From VXYK01 sp965221585 (lineage in GTDB: Bacteria > Actinomycetota > Acidimicrobiia > Acidimicrobiales > Aldehydirespiratoraceae): a DNA stretch of 64,000 nt. The notes below the pieces were generated by a model, which was not told the DNA's origin, did no database searches, and worked only from the letters and a program-made list of their open reading frames with translations. A program made the translations under genes and the position numbers. Shown here in pieces: positions 26,332 to 35,724 of this stretch (positions within the stretch are counted from its first letter, which is position 1; each line of letters opens with the position of its first letter). The DNA lies in assembly GCA_965221585.1 (NCBI GenBank), contig OZ244898.1:2790001-2854000 (forward strand). The letters run 5' to 3'.

Positions 26332-27045
26332 TCAGCCGCCGAACACGGCGAGCCACTGCTCGCGGGACCGGGGCCGGAACACCACGTTGCGCTCGCGAGT
26401 GATACCCATGGTCGCCGAGGACTCCAACGAGTAGCGGTGACCGGGGTACAGCACCGCATCGTCTGGGACTTTGGCCAGCTTCTGGGTAAGGCTCTCGTAC
26501 ATCTGCGCCGGGTCTGAACCGGGGAGGTCCATCCGTCCGCAGCCGTCGAGGAAGAGCGTGTCGCCGGCGACCAACCGGCCGTCGACTAGGAAACATTGGC
26601 TGCCCGGTGTGTGTCCCGGGGTGCAGATGAGTTCGATGTCGACTGCTCCGACTGTCACGACATCACCGCTCCGGTGCTGCACCAGGGCATCGTCGGTCAG
26701 ACCGGTGACGGTGCGCACGTATTCGGCTTCGGCCGCCTGCACATGAATCGGCACATCGACGTGTTCCAGAAGCTCGGCGACTCCTTCGAGCTGCATGCCC
26801 ATCATCGACCCGCCCACATGGTCGGGGTGGTAGTGGGTGGCGAGCACGCCGGTGCAGGTCATGTCGTCTGCGGCGAGCACTGCCAGCAGGTCGGCAACGT
26901 CATATGCAGGGTCGACGAGTACGGCTTCGCCGCTTTGGCGGTCTCCGATGGCGTACACGAAGTTGACCATCTGCGCGGCGAGCGGATCGTTGGTGGCGAA
27001 GTCCCGACCGGACAGCAGCTGACGAAAGTAGAAGCGATCGCTCAT
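26332..27045 (-). CDS. MBL-fold hydrolase (glyoxalase II / persulfide dioxygenase-like)
   Basis: This 237-residue protein has THYHPDHVGG at residues 70-79 (His71, His73, Asp75, His76), a CTPGHTPGSQC with another His, AGDTLFLDGCGRMDLPGSD, and a GHRYSLE final His. The LDGCGRMDLPGSDP segment resembles the ETHE1/YcbL-type glyoxalase II and persulfide dioxygenase groups. The reaction may be thioester hydrolysis or sulfane-sulfur oxidation; context does not decide. It is 39 bp downstream of the intergenic region of the fusion gene. Confidence 0.85.
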   Translation of the reverse strand: MSDRFYFRQLLSGRDFATNDPLAAQMVNFVYAIGDRQSGEAVLVDPAYDVADLLAVLAADDMTCTGVLATHYHPDHVGGSMMGMQLEGVAELLEHVDVPIHVQAAEAEYVRTVTGLTDDALVQHRSGDVVTVGAVDIELICTPGHTPGSQCFLVDGRLVAGDTLFLDGCGRMDLPGSDPAQMYESLTQKLAKVPDDAVLYPGHRYSLESSATMGITRERNVVFRPRSREQWLAVFGG

Positions 27046-27137
27046 TGCGCGTTGCTAGCGCCGGGCGCAGCCGGAGCCCCCCTCATCACGTTGCAACTTA
27101 CGGGAGTGGCCGGAGCCGCGGAGTCCATTGAGGGAGA

Positions 27138-28133
27138 TTACCGCTCGGCGGGGCGGACCAGGGTTCGCCAGAAGGCTCGGTAGCTGGGGTAGGTGATGGC
27201 GTCGGTGATGTAACCGTCCTCGACCAGAACCCGGTGGTACTTCGGCAGGTTGGCCATCGGAATGCCCGAATCGACATGGTGAGCCAGATGAAAACCGACC
27301 GAATGCGCCAGGAACACGTACCGGGCCAAGAAACCTTGGTGGATGTTGTTGCTGGTCCGGCGGCGATCCGGGGATCGGGTCATGCCGGCGTGTTCGGCCA
27401 GCGCGCGAAGCCGGTTCGCCACCTGCCAGAAGGTCATCCACGGCAGCCACCACAACAACACGTAGAGCCACGGATGACCGAAAGTCCAGAAGACCGCGAA
27501 TACGAACAGCTGGCCCGCGAACAACCGCATGGCACGGATTCGCCGGCCCGCGACGAACAGACCGACGAACGCCGGTTTGAGGAGCTTGTACCCAGACACC
27601 CCGAAGGCGTCACGCAGGAGCTTGCGCCGCATCGAATCGGCCGGTATCGGATAACGCGCATACAGCATGAAGTCCGGTTCGCGTTCGCCGAACTCGTCGC
27701 GGTGATGGGCGGTGTGCACGATGCGGTACGCCGGTCCACCGTCGCCGAAGGCGAGCAGGCCGAGGAGCTTCTCACCAACCCAGTCGTTGGCCGTGCGGTT
27801 GCTGAACAGCAGCCGATGGGCCGATTCGTGGTGCAGGGTCAACGCCCGCTGGTACCACACGCCCATGGCACAGAACGCCAGTACCCAGGTGAGCGGATGG
27901 TTGACTGTCACGGCTCCCCAGACCACCACGAAGGGATACGCCAGAACGACAAGGACGTGAACGACGTTGGCGAAGTTGGGAATGCGCCGAAGTTCGGCGC
28001 GGAACTCGGGGCGGGGGCGCCCGTCGGGCCTCAAACGATCCGACCCTGCAAACGGCAGAAGGTCGTCCTCGCTGGGCGCCAGCCCGCCGGTCAGTTCGGC
28101 TACAAGCTGGTCATGGTTGGCCGTATCGACCAT
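27138..28133 (-). CDS. Membrane fatty acid desaturase / hydroxylase
   Basis: This 331-residue protein carries the three His boxes of the membrane di-iron family: HHESAHRLL (HxxxH, about 101-110), HTAHHRDEFGE (HxxHH, about 140-150) and FHLAHHVDSGIP (HxxHH, about 284-294). Helices lie at 46-65, 67-90, 185-205 and 213-235. It probably introduces a double bond into acyl lipids or carotenoids, with ferredoxin as an electron donor that is not encoded here. It lies 75 bp from the next minus-strand gene's 3' end. Confidence 0.88.
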   Translation of the reverse strand: MVDTANHDQLVAELTGGLAPSEDDLLPFAGSDRLRPDGRPRPEFRAELRRIPNFANVVHVLVVLAYPFVVVWGAVTVNHPLTWVLAFCAMGVWYQRALTLHHESAHRLLFSNRTANDWVGEKLLGLLAFGDGGPAYRIVHTAHHRDEFGEREPDFMLYARYPIPADSMRRKLLRDAFGVSGYKLLKPAFVGLFVAGRRIRAMRLFAGQLFVFAVFWTFGHPWLYVLLWWLPWMTFWQVANRLRALAEHAGMTRSPDRRRTSNNIHQGFLARYVFLAHSVGFHLAHHVDSGIPMANLPKYHRVLVEDGYITDAITYPSYRAFWRTLVRPAER

Positions 28134-28208
28134 GACTCGATCCTACCTGCCCACCATGTGTTGCGCTATGGGCCACGACCGCTTCATGGAGTCAGCGGAG
28201 TCTCGCGG

Positions 28209-29822
28209 TCAGCAGTTCCGGTAGAGCGTTCGCGGGCCTAACGAAACGACCTTGCAGAAGGACGAATCGACCACCGCGTCGGCTCGCAGGTCCCCGTCGA
28301 CGGTGGAGCTGTTGGGTTCGGACCAGCCCTCGAACAAGTCCGTCAGGATGAGCCAGTCCGCTTGCTCTATGTCGGCGGCCAGGCGGCCGCCTTCTCGGTT
28401 CGCCAACCCGGGGTTCATCTGGATGTGGTACGAGGCCGGCTCATAGTCAGGTAGCAGGTGGTATAGGAACGTCTCGGAGTAGTTGGTGCGGGCCAGCGTC
28501 TCGGGACCCACGAACACGCTGTCCCCCGGCTCCGCGAACGAATCGAGGATCCAGAGCATGCTGAGGAGGTCGCGGGCATCGTCGACATCGGTGGTGAAGC
28601 TCCGACCGGCGACAGTCGCCTCGACTCCCAACTCCGCATCGAAATACGTCTCGAACGTGACGCGACCCATGTAGTGCGGGGCGATGGTGATCAGGCAGGC
28701 GAGAATCCAGACAGCCGCCAGTCCACTCACCGCCCGCCATCTGAGTCGGCTGGCGAGGGCGATCGCCAGAGCGGGAAAGATCAGTACCCCCACGAACTTG
28801 ATGTGGTTGGGGGTCGGTCGCTGCAGCAACTGGGGAACGGTCCCCGCCGCCAACAACGAGAAGGCGAGCAGACGGCGGTCTCGTCGCGCCAGCCAGACCG
28901 TCAGCGCCGCGGCCAGCAGCGTCACCCAGAACAATGCTGTGATCTGTGCCGGGCGCCCCAGCCCCGGCAGACTGTCGGGTCCACGGATGAAGTCGTCGAG
29001 CCTTGCGAAGAACTCATCGGCGGTCTCCGAGTTCGGGGGAATCGGGAGCCGTCTCCCTGAGCGGAGCCTGAACACCGGGTTGATGAGCATTCCTTCGACA
29101 ACCGCTGCCGGGCCCGCCGTGACGAGATGAACGATGTATCCGACCGCGCCCGCGCCCAGACCCGCTATGAACCGCAGCGTCTGGGTTCGCCCTGCGTGCC
29201 AGACCAGCGGCCCGACCCCCAGGGCCAACGCAAGAATGAAGTCGGCGCGGAAGAGCAGCGCAACGCCCGACAGCAACCCGGCTGCCAGCCATCGCCGCTG
29301 GCTCTCGTCGGCATCGAGTGCCACAGCCAGGCTGGCGACACCGAAGGCCAGCGCGGCAACCCAGGAGTACGCGATCAGACCGAAGGGGACGATCAACAAC
29401 CAGGCCAGGCCGGCCGCGGCTGTGGCGACACCCGTTCCCCAGCGCCTGGCAATCGCGTAGATCGACCCGACCAACAAGAGCCGATACAGCAACCCGACGA
29501 TCCGTTCGACGGTTATCGACACGCCGAATATCGAGAATGCTGCTGCGAGGGTCCACAGGTCGGCGGGACCGTAGAGGTGCTCGAAGTCTCCGTGCGGGGT
29601 CCACCCTCGGGTCACGAGTTCACCACCGATGAGCAGGGTGCCCTCTTCCATTGTGTTGCCCGGTTCCTTGAGCATCGCCCATAGCGGCAGCTGGATCAGA
29701 AAAACCAGGGGAACCAACGACAGATACATGCGTTGACGGTGGACGAATCCCAAAAGACGGTCCGCTCGGCCAGCCCAAAGTCGTTTCTCTGGGACCGAAT
29801 GGGCAGGTCCCGGATCGTCCAT
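28209..29822 (-). CDS. Polytopic GT-C-like glycosyltransferase, 537 aa
   Basis: The protein has about ten hydrophobic helices. The early periplasmic loop has GNTMEEGTLLIGGELVTRGWTPHGDFEHLYGPADLW (about 54-89), a D/E-rich motif analogous to the acidic site of GT-C enzymes. A soluble C-terminal domain (about 390-537) includes VFVGPETLARTNYSETFLYHLLPDYEPASYHIQ. The ATG at 29822 is taken as start; an in-frame extension to 30698 overlaps pheA on the other strand and is rejected. It starts only 63 bp from pheA (29886, plus), so the promoter region is shared. Its sugar substrate is unknown. Confidence 0.78.
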   Translation of the reverse strand: MDDPGPAHSVPEKRLWAGRADRLLGFVHRQRMYLSLVPLVFLIQLPLWAMLKEPGNTMEEGTLLIGGELVTRGWTPHGDFEHLYGPADLWTLAAAFSIFGVSITVERIVGLLYRLLLVGSIYAIARRWGTGVATAAAGLAWLLIVPFGLIAYSWVAALAFGVASLAVALDADESQRRWLAAGLLSGVALLFRADFILALALGVGPLVWHAGRTQTLRFIAGLGAGAVGYIVHLVTAGPAAVVEGMLINPVFRLRSGRRLPIPPNSETADEFFARLDDFIRGPDSLPGLGRPAQITALFWVTLLAAALTVWLARRDRRLLAFSLLAAGTVPQLLQRPTPNHIKFVGVLIFPALAIALASRLRWRAVSGLAAVWILACLITIAPHYMGRVTFETYFDAELGVEATVAGRSFTTDVDDARDLLSMLWILDSFAEPGDSVFVGPETLARTNYSETFLYHLLPDYEPASYHIQMNPGLANREGGRLAADIEQADWLILTDLFEGWSEPNSSTVDGDLRADAVVDSSFCKVVSLGPRTLYRNC

Positions 29823-29885
29823 GCCGACAACGGTAGCCGCAGGGGTCGATAGGTCTGACGCTCGTGTGGTCCTATCCTTTAGGGC

Positions 29886-30830
29886 GTGAGCGAATCGTCG
29901 GATATACCGGTAGTCGGCTACCTGGGACCACGCGGAACCTTTACCGAGCAGGCTCTCCACACTGAGCCCGATCTGGTGGCGATGGACCATCAGCGGTTCG
30001 GTTCCATCGTTGAGGTGCTGACGGCAGTGGAGGCCGGCGAGATCGACTACGGCTTCGCGGCGATCGAGAACATGATCGAAGGATCGGTCAACGCCACGAT
30101 CGACACCCTCGCCTTCGACGCTGACCTGCTGATTCAGCGCGAAGTGGTGATCAACATCAAACTCAACCTGCTGGTGCAGCCCGGTGTGCGTCTGGAGGAG
30201 ATCAAGACTGTTCGTTCCTTCCCGATGGCCTACGCTCAGTGCCGCCAGTTCCTGCGCAACAAGATGTCGTGGGCCACTATCGAGGCAACGAACTCCACGG
30301 CGGACGCAGCTCGTGAACTCGCAGAATCCCAGCAGCGGGACACAGCCGCGATCGCTCCGCAACGCGCCGCGGACGTCTACGAACTCGAGACGCTGGCGGC
30401 AGACATTGAAGACCACCCCGACAACCAGACCCGCTTCGTGCTCGTCACCAGCAAGGGCATAACCGAACCGACCGGTCACGACAAGACTTCGATTGTGGTC
30501 TTCCAAAGAGCTGATCAGCCAGGCTCGCTCATCAGCATTCTTCAAGAGTTCGCGGCACGCCGAATCAACCTCACCAAGCTGGAGAGCAGACCGACCCGCA
30601 AGGAACTCGGGGACTACTGCTTCCTGATCGACTGCGAGGGCCACATTGCCAACGAGGTCGTCGGCGATGCCCTCCGAAGTCTCCACCAGCAGCGACACGT
30701 CGTGAAGTTCCTTGGTTCCTATCCGTCCACCTACGGAACCGAAGAGGAGCAGGAGAATAACCGCGTCGGTACTGGAGAGTCCGACCGCTGGCTCGCGGAC
30801 CTGCGCTCACAGATCCGGTCAGCGGACTGA
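29886..30830 (+). CDS. pheA: Prephenate dehydratase
   Basis: This 314-residue cytoplasmic enzyme converts prephenate to phenylpyruvate in phenylalanine synthesis. The N-terminus GYLGPRGTFTEQAL, the loop AAIENMIEGSVNATID and the catalytic Thr-Arg-Phe in DNQTRFVLV are all visible. The C-terminal ACT domain holds GSLISILQEFAARRINLTKLESRP, the phenylalanine-binding ESRP motif for feedback inhibition. It begins with GTG. No other aromatic gene is nearby, so it is probably monocistronic, or co-expressed with the 30847 acyltransferase 16 bp downstream. Confidence 0.96.
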   Translation: MSESSDIPVVGYLGPRGTFTEQALHTEPDLVAMDHQRFGSIVEVLTAVEAGEIDYGFAAIENMIEGSVNATIDTLAFDADLLIQREVVINIKLNLLVQPGVRLEEIKTVRSFPMAYAQCRQFLRNKMSWATIEATNSTADAARELAESQQRDTAAIAPQRAADVYELETLAADIEDHPDNQTRFVLVTSKGITEPTGHDKTSIVVFQRADQPGSLISILQEFAARRINLTKLESRPTRKELGDYCFLIDCEGHIANEVVGDALRSLHQQRHVVKFLGSYPSTYGTEEEQENNRVGTGESDRWLADLRSQIRSAD

Positions 30831-30846
30831 GACCGCAAGAACCTGG

Positions 30847-32904
30847 ATGGAACCGGCTTCTGATCTACGGGCCGGCAGACCTGGCTCCGACACAGCCCCG
30901 CGCCGGCATCTCGGTCTCGACGGATTGCGGGGCCTGGCGGTGGCATGGGTTGTCGCGTTTCACCTGTGGCCTGACACCGTGCCCGGCGGATGGCTCGGCG
31001 TTGGTCTTTTCTTCACGCTCTCGGGTTACCTGGTTGTCGGTCTGATCGACACCGAGGTGTCTGCCACTGGAGGGCTGCGGCTGGGCCGCTTCATGGCAAG
31101 ACGGGTTCGACGGTTGATGCCGGCCGCGCTGTTGACGATCGTCTCGGTGTTGGTGTTGACCGCGGTGGCCGACGACCAGGCAATGCGAGAAGTCGGCTTG
31201 GACGCTTTGACCGCCGTGTTGAACGTATTCAATTGGCGCGTCGCGGCAGACACTGCCGGTTACGCGGCAATCTTCGAGGCCCGGCCTGAGCCGTTGGCGC
31301 ATTTCTGGTCTCTGGCGATCGAGGAACAGTTCTATCTGCTTTTCCCAGCGGCCGTTGCGCTGACCCGCCGCACCGCTGCGGTGGTGTGGGCGATGGCGAT
31401 AGCAGGCCTGGTCGGCGTGGGATTGTGGTGGGGGTCGACCGACGCCTACGTAGCCACACCCGTGCGCGCCCTGGAGATCGCGGCGGGAGCGGGCCTTGCG
31501 TTGGCTGCAGCGCGGTCGGGTTCTGTCCAGAGGCTCATGAACCCTGACCCGAACGATGGTTCTCGGCCCGCTTCGAGAATTGCGGGCGGTGTGATCCTTG
31601 CTGCGGCGGTTGCCGTGACGGTCGTGGCGTTGGCCCGACTGGGTCCCCAGGACGGTCTCGTCTTCAGGGGCGGTCCCCAACTGATGGCTCTGTGCTGGGT
31701 GGTGTTCGTGGTCGCGGCGATACGGCATGGGGTTGCGTCTCGAATCATGTCCACCGGTGTCCTGCGGTGGTTGGGCACACGTTCGTATGCCATCTACCTG
31801 TTCCACTGGCCGCTGTTGGAACTCACGGACTGGCACCCGCTGGTGGTTGTCACAGCCACCTTGATCGCCGCGGAGGTCTCCTACCGACTGGTCGAGATGC
31901 CTGTGCGCCTGCGCAGCGGGCGCGCCGCATTGCCTGTGTTGGGCGTGGCCGCGCTTGCTGTGGCACTGACCGCTACGGCCACGGCGGTACTCTCCAGCCC
32001 GGCGCGTGCCGTAGGCGAACGTGCCTCTGGTGCGGATCAGCTACCGGCATGGACCCAGGAGGCTCCCGAAACTTCAACCGCAACCAGCACGACGTCGACT
32101 CCGGGATCATCGTTGGTTGAGGGATCCACGACTACTGCAGGCAACGCAGACGTCACATCGACCGAACCTGCTCCACCGCCTGAGACCGAGACCACGGACG
32201 CAACGGGTACCGCTGAGGTACCGATCATCACTGTGCTAGGCGACTCCTCCGGTCTGCACCTTGCCGACGGGTTGCGCAAATGGGCCGACGCCAACCGTTT
32301 GGTGGCCGTTGTGGACCACACCCGTGTCGGCTGCTCTCCGTTGATCAGCGAGGACCGTCCGTGGCGGGCGCGCCGTATAGATCCAGATGAGGACGACCCC
32401 ATCAGGTGGTGGATCCATGAAGAGCCCTGTCGGGATGACCTGATCGAGCCGGGGACGGACCTGGTGCTGGTGGTGGACCACGTCAACCCGCAGTACGAGC
32501 ACCAACGCCTGGACGGAACCTGGGCCTCCATGCTCAGCGGTGACTTCGCAGCCGACATCGAAGACTCCTACCGGAAGTTGTTGGCGAAGGCTCACGCTGC
32601 GGACGCCAAAGTCGTGTTCGCGACCGCGCCCCGGTTGCTGTCGTACTACGAAGTTGGAATCGACCACGACCCCCGCAGAGCCGAGGCCTACAACTCCCTG
32701 GTACGCGGTCTGGTTGCCGAGTTCGAGTCCGACCCGGTGGGTGCGGGCGTGGCTCTGGTCGACACAGCAGTCGAGTTGGATGCGTCAGGGCATCACGGTC
32801 GCTACGGCCGAACCGACGGTGTTCATCTCGACTTCGAACGCTCCGAGTTGTTCGCCGCCGAGATACTCGGTCCCGCCTTGCTGGAACTACTGGCCTCGGG
32901 TTGA
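30847..32904 (+). CDS. Acyltransferase-3 family protein with C-terminal SGNH-like domain
   Basis: This 685-residue protein is OafA-like. Residues about 20-400 hold ten helices with LGLDGLRGLAVAWVVAFHLWPDT (catalytic His), FFTLSGYLVV, RFMARRVRRLMP, HFWSLAIEEQFYLLFP, and a late SYAIYLFHWPL. Then comes a Thr/Pro/Ser-rich linker (about 425-470) and a soluble domain starting with ITVLGDSSGLHLADGL (GDS motif) and ending GRTDGVHLDFER (D-x-x-H-like). The layout fits O-acetyltransferases of envelope glycans. Start ATG 30847 lies 16 bp after pheA. The linker length agrees with a periplasmic SGNH domain. Confidence 0.87.
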   Translation: MEPASDLRAGRPGSDTAPRRHLGLDGLRGLAVAWVVAFHLWPDTVPGGWLGVGLFFTLSGYLVVGLIDTEVSATGGLRLGRFMARRVRRLMPAALLTIVSVLVLTAVADDQAMREVGLDALTAVLNVFNWRVAADTAGYAAIFEARPEPLAHFWSLAIEEQFYLLFPAAVALTRRTAAVVWAMAIAGLVGVGLWWGSTDAYVATPVRALEIAAGAGLALAAARSGSVQRLMNPDPNDGSRPASRIAGGVILAAAVAVTVVALARLGPQDGLVFRGGPQLMALCWVVFVVAAIRHGVASRIMSTGVLRWLGTRSYAIYLFHWPLLELTDWHPLVVVTATLIAAEVSYRLVEMPVRLRSGRAALPVLGVAALAVALTATATAVLSSPARAVGERASGADQLPAWTQEAPETSTATSTTSTPGSSLVEGSTTTAGNADVTSTEPAPPPETETTDATGTAEVPIITVLGDSSGLHLADGLRKWADANRLVAVVDHTRVGCSPLISEDRPWRARRIDPDEDDPIRWWIHEEPCRDDLIEPGTDLVLVVDHVNPQYEHQRLDGTWASMLSGDFAADIEDSYRKLLAKAHAADAKVVFATAPRLLSYYEVGIDHDPRRAEAYNSLVRGLVAEFESDPVGAGVALVDTAVELDASGHHGRYGRTDGVHLDFERSELFAAEILGPALLELLASG

Positions 32905-32912
32905 GTCCGCGG

Positions 32913-33089
32913 CTATGCCCATCCGCCGTAACCGGCCCGCCCGGACCAGCGGCGACCCGCGAAGCGCCATCGAGACGCCTGCTGCGGACCGTTGACCGCG
33001 GACGGTCGGGGCCAGAGGATTTCATAGGCCGCCAGAATGGCCGCCGCTTCCTCCTCGGAAGGTGCCGGTGAGAACTCGATCATCGCCAT
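32913..33089 (-). CDS. Acyl-CoA carboxylase epsilon-like small subunit
   Basis: This 58-residue ORF is immediately downstream of the carboxylase beta gene (16 bp) on the same strand. It has an N-terminal acidic helix (PSEEEAAAILAAYEIL) and a C-terminal W/R-rich tail (RWRFAGRRWSG). Actinobacterial AccE/PccE subunits have this general shape, with a conserved Trp near the C-terminus, and sit in this position. Start ATG 33089 or 33083 is possible; CAGG is 3-7 nt upstream of the former. It would stabilise the alpha-beta holoenzyme. The recognition rests on position and shape, not detailed identity. Confidence 0.7.
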   Translation of the reverse strand: MAMIEFSPAPSEEEAAAILAAYEILWPRPSAVNGPQQASRWRFAGRRWSGRAGYGGWA

Positions 33090-33105
33090 GGACCTGCGGG
33101 ACCCC

Positions 33106-34662
33106 CTACAGAGGCACGTTGCCGTGCTTGCGCTCCGGCAACTCCTCGCGTTTCGATTCGAGCAACTGGAACCCCGCAACGACCTTCTGCCGGGTCTGCG
33201 ACGGCTCGATCACGTCGTCCACGTAGCCGCGCTCCGCAGCAACATACGGATTCGCCAGGCGGTCGGTGTAATCGTCGATCAGTTCCGTCCTGCGCGAGTC
33301 CGCGTTGGCCGCCTCTGCGAGTTCTCGTCTGTAGAGAATCTCCACCGCGCCCTGCGGACCCATCACCGCGAGCTCGGCGGAGGGCCAGGCGAACGACAGG
33401 TCTGAACCCACCGATTTCGAGTCCATCACCACATACGCGCCGCCGTACGCCTTGCGGGTTATGACCTGGATGCGCGGCACGGTCGCCTCGCAGTAGGCGT
33501 AGAGGAGTTTCGCTCCGTGGCGGATGATGCCCCCGTACTCCTGGTCGACGCCGGGCAGAAATCCCGGTACGTCCACGAAGGTCAGCAGCGGGATGTTGAA
33601 GGCGTCGCAGGTGCGGACGAAGCGGGCTGCCTTCTCCGACGAGTCGATGTCGAGCACCCCGGCCAACATCATCGGCTGGTTGCCGACGACACCGACGGCC
33701 CGACCGTCGACACGGGCGAAACCGCAGGTAATACTGCGGCCCCAGGAGGCGTGGTACTCCATGAAGTCGCCATCGTCGACCACGGCTGCGATGACCTGCT
33801 TCATGTCGTAGGGCACATTGGGGCTGTCCGGCAGGATCTCGTCGAGTTCGGGGCAGAGGCGATCTGGATCGTCGCTGGGCTCGACGCGGGGCGTTTGATC
33901 GAGATTGTTGGACGGCAGGAAACTCAACAGGTCCTTGACCTCGTCGAGCACCTGCTCCTCGGAGTCGGCGACGAACGTGGCGACCCCCGACTTGCTGCTG
34001 TGGCTGCCCGCTCCGCCGAGCTCCTCGAGCGACACCTCCTCACCGGTGACCGTCTTCACGACATCGGGACCCGTGATGAACATGTGCGACTTCTCGCGCA
34101 CCATGAAGATGAAGTCGGTCATGGCCGGGCTGTAGACAGCACCTCCGGCGCAGGGGCCGAGGATCACTGAGATCTGAGGGATGACCCCCGAGGCTTGGAC
34201 GTTGCGGAAGAAGATTCCGCCGTAGCCGTCGAGCGACACGACGCCCTCCTGGATGCGCGCGCCGGCTCCGTCGTTGAGGCCGATCATCGGCGCTCCGGTG
34301 GCCAGTGCCAGATCCATCACCTTGTGGAGCTTCTCCGCGAAGACCTCGCCGAGCGCACCGCCCATGACCGTGAAGTCCTGGGAGAAAACGAACACCTTGC
34401 GCCCGTCGACGGTTCCCCAACCGGTTATGACCCCGTCGGTGTACGGGCGCTCCGCCAGCCCAGCTTCGTGCGCCCTGTGACGGGCCAGCATGTCGAGTTC
34501 GTTGAACGAGCCCTCATCGAGCAGATAGTCGATTCGCTCCCGCGCCAGCATCTTGCCTTTTTCGTGCTGGCGCGAGACGGAACGCTCGGAGCCTGCGCTC
34601 AACGCTTGATCCTTGCGTTCACGAAGGTCGTCGAGTCTGGCGTTCATTGACTGATCAACCAC
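33106..34662 (-). CDS. pccB: Acyl-CoA (propionyl-CoA) carboxylase beta subunit
   Basis: This 518-residue carboxyltransferase has both crotonase-like halves: RERIDYLLDEGSFNELD (41-57), GGALGEVFAEKLHKVMDLAL, CAGGAVYSPAMTDF, and in the second half GVVGNQPMMLAGVLDIDSSEKAARFVRTCDAFNIPLLTFVDVPGFLPG and AYGGAYVVMDSK. Asp near 420 (DSKSVGSDLSF) is the position that favours propionyl-CoA over longer chains; this is suggestive only. The enzyme makes methylmalonyl-CoA or malonyl-CoA with a biotin-carboxylase subunit encoded elsewhere. An epimerase gene follows at 40679. Start GTG 34662; an in-frame ATG at 34647 is equally possible. Confidence 0.92.
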   Translation of the reverse strand: MVDQSMNARLDDLRERKDQALSAGSERSVSRQHEKGKMLARERIDYLLDEGSFNELDMLARHRAHEAGLAERPYTDGVITGWGTVDGRKVFVFSQDFTVMGGALGEVFAEKLHKVMDLALATGAPMIGLNDGAGARIQEGVVSLDGYGGIFFRNVQASGVIPQISVILGPCAGGAVYSPAMTDFIFMVREKSHMFITGPDVVKTVTGEEVSLEELGGAGSHSSKSGVATFVADSEEQVLDEVKDLLSFLPSNNLDQTPRVEPSDDPDRLCPELDEILPDSPNVPYDMKQVIAAVVDDGDFMEYHASWGRSITCGFARVDGRAVGVVGNQPMMLAGVLDIDSSEKAARFVRTCDAFNIPLLTFVDVPGFLPGVDQEYGGIIRHGAKLLYAYCEATVPRIQVITRKAYGGAYVVMDSKSVGSDLSFAWPSAELAVMGPQGAVEILYRRELAEAANADSRRTELIDDYTDRLANPYVAAERGYVDDVIEPSQTRQKVVAGFQLLESKREELPERKHGNVPL

Positions 34663-34762
34663 AGCCGCAATCTATCTGCCCGAAGCAGCGCTGCCCGAAC
34701 CCGACCCCGGTTCGTCGCGGTAGCGGATTCTCAGAGTCGGCGGTTGCAACCGGCTTTGCCGC

Positions 34763-35554
34763 TCATCCCGGCGGGCCGCTGATCACCGCGTCGAACACGG
34801 TTGCGGGGTCTGTCACCGCGGGGAAGGAGCGCAGGAGCCAGGTCGCTCCCTGGTCGGCGAACGACGGCGGCGTGCCGTCGAACTCGGTCCGCAGACAGAC
34901 GTCGAACCCGTCGAGACTGCCTCGCACCGCGACGACCTCTTCCAGAGCCCGACAGAAACTGTCGTGGTCGACTTCGATCGGGAACATTCCCTCGTAGCGG
35001 GCCGCCCGACGTACCGGACGCATCGCGGTGCCCCTGGCTGCGCACCAGATCGGCGGTCGGGGGGTCTGCACCGACCGAGGCTCCGCCGACACACCGTCCA
35101 CGGTGAAATGTTCGCCGAAATGAACCACAAACTCTCCTTCGAGCAGCCGGGCCACGATTCCGAGACCCTCGTCGAGACGCTCGCCGCGAAGCCGCGGATC
35201 GATCACTTCGTCGAATCGGGCGAGTTCGCCGCCTGTGTCGGTGCCGGATCCCACACCGAGAGTCAAACGGCCCTCGCTCAGCAGGTCGACTGTCAACACC
35301 TCCCGCACCAGCTTGATGAGACGGCGGCGCGGCACCGGTGTGACCATCGGGCCGAGTCGGAGCCGCCGCGTGGCCGTGGCCAGAGCCGCCAGCGCGACCC
35401 AGGTGTCGATGATCTCGTTGCTCTCCGGACGCAGCACATGGTCCCACAGGTAGAGACCGTCCCAGGACGATTCCTCCACGGCCCGCCCTAGATCCATCAG
35501 TCGGTGGGGGTCGGCGAACGGACCGAACGGCGCCACAAAGATCCCGTGCTGCAC
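34763..35554 (-). CDS. LLM-class flavin-dependent oxidoreductase
   Basis: This 263-residue luciferase-like protein has GIFVAPFGPFADPHRLMDLGRAVEESSWDGLYLWDHVL at the N-terminus, ATATRRLRLGPMVTPVPRR, the signature VLTVDLLSEGRLTLGVGSG (about 87-105), and a late RPPIWCAARG. It is shorter than typical (about 300-340 residues), with a reduced C-terminal part. The cofactor is F420 or FMN. It lies 101 bp from the carboxylase gene and heads the minus-strand group; the divergent 35725 gene is 171 bp away. Confidence 0.85.
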   Translation of the reverse strand: MQHGIFVAPFGPFADPHRLMDLGRAVEESSWDGLYLWDHVLRPESNEIIDTWVALAALATATRRLRLGPMVTPVPRRRLIKLVREVLTVDLLSEGRLTLGVGSGTDTGGELARFDEVIDPRLRGERLDEGLGIVARLLEGEFVVHFGEHFTVDGVSAEPRSVQTPRPPIWCAARGTAMRPVRRAARYEGMFPIEVDHDSFCRALEEVVAVRGSLDGFDVCLRTEFDGTPPSFADQGATWLLRSFPAVTDPATVFDAVISGPPG

Positions 35555-35724
35555 GCTTCCAACAGTACGCGCTCGCCGGCTGGGAGGTGCAGGTGACGCA
35601 GTCGGATGCCGCTGATGAGAAGCGGAATCTGCGGACCTGTGTTGCCTGCCCCACTGCGTGTCGCGACACTACAGTCAACTGTCGGCCGATTGGTCCGGTA
35701 TCGGCCGAGCCCGTGAGGAGCGAG

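Noticed and set aside
28209..30698. 829-aa version of the 28209 gene
   Set aside because: The extra N-terminal 292 residues lie antisense to pheA and lack membrane or family features; ATG 29822 is the better start.
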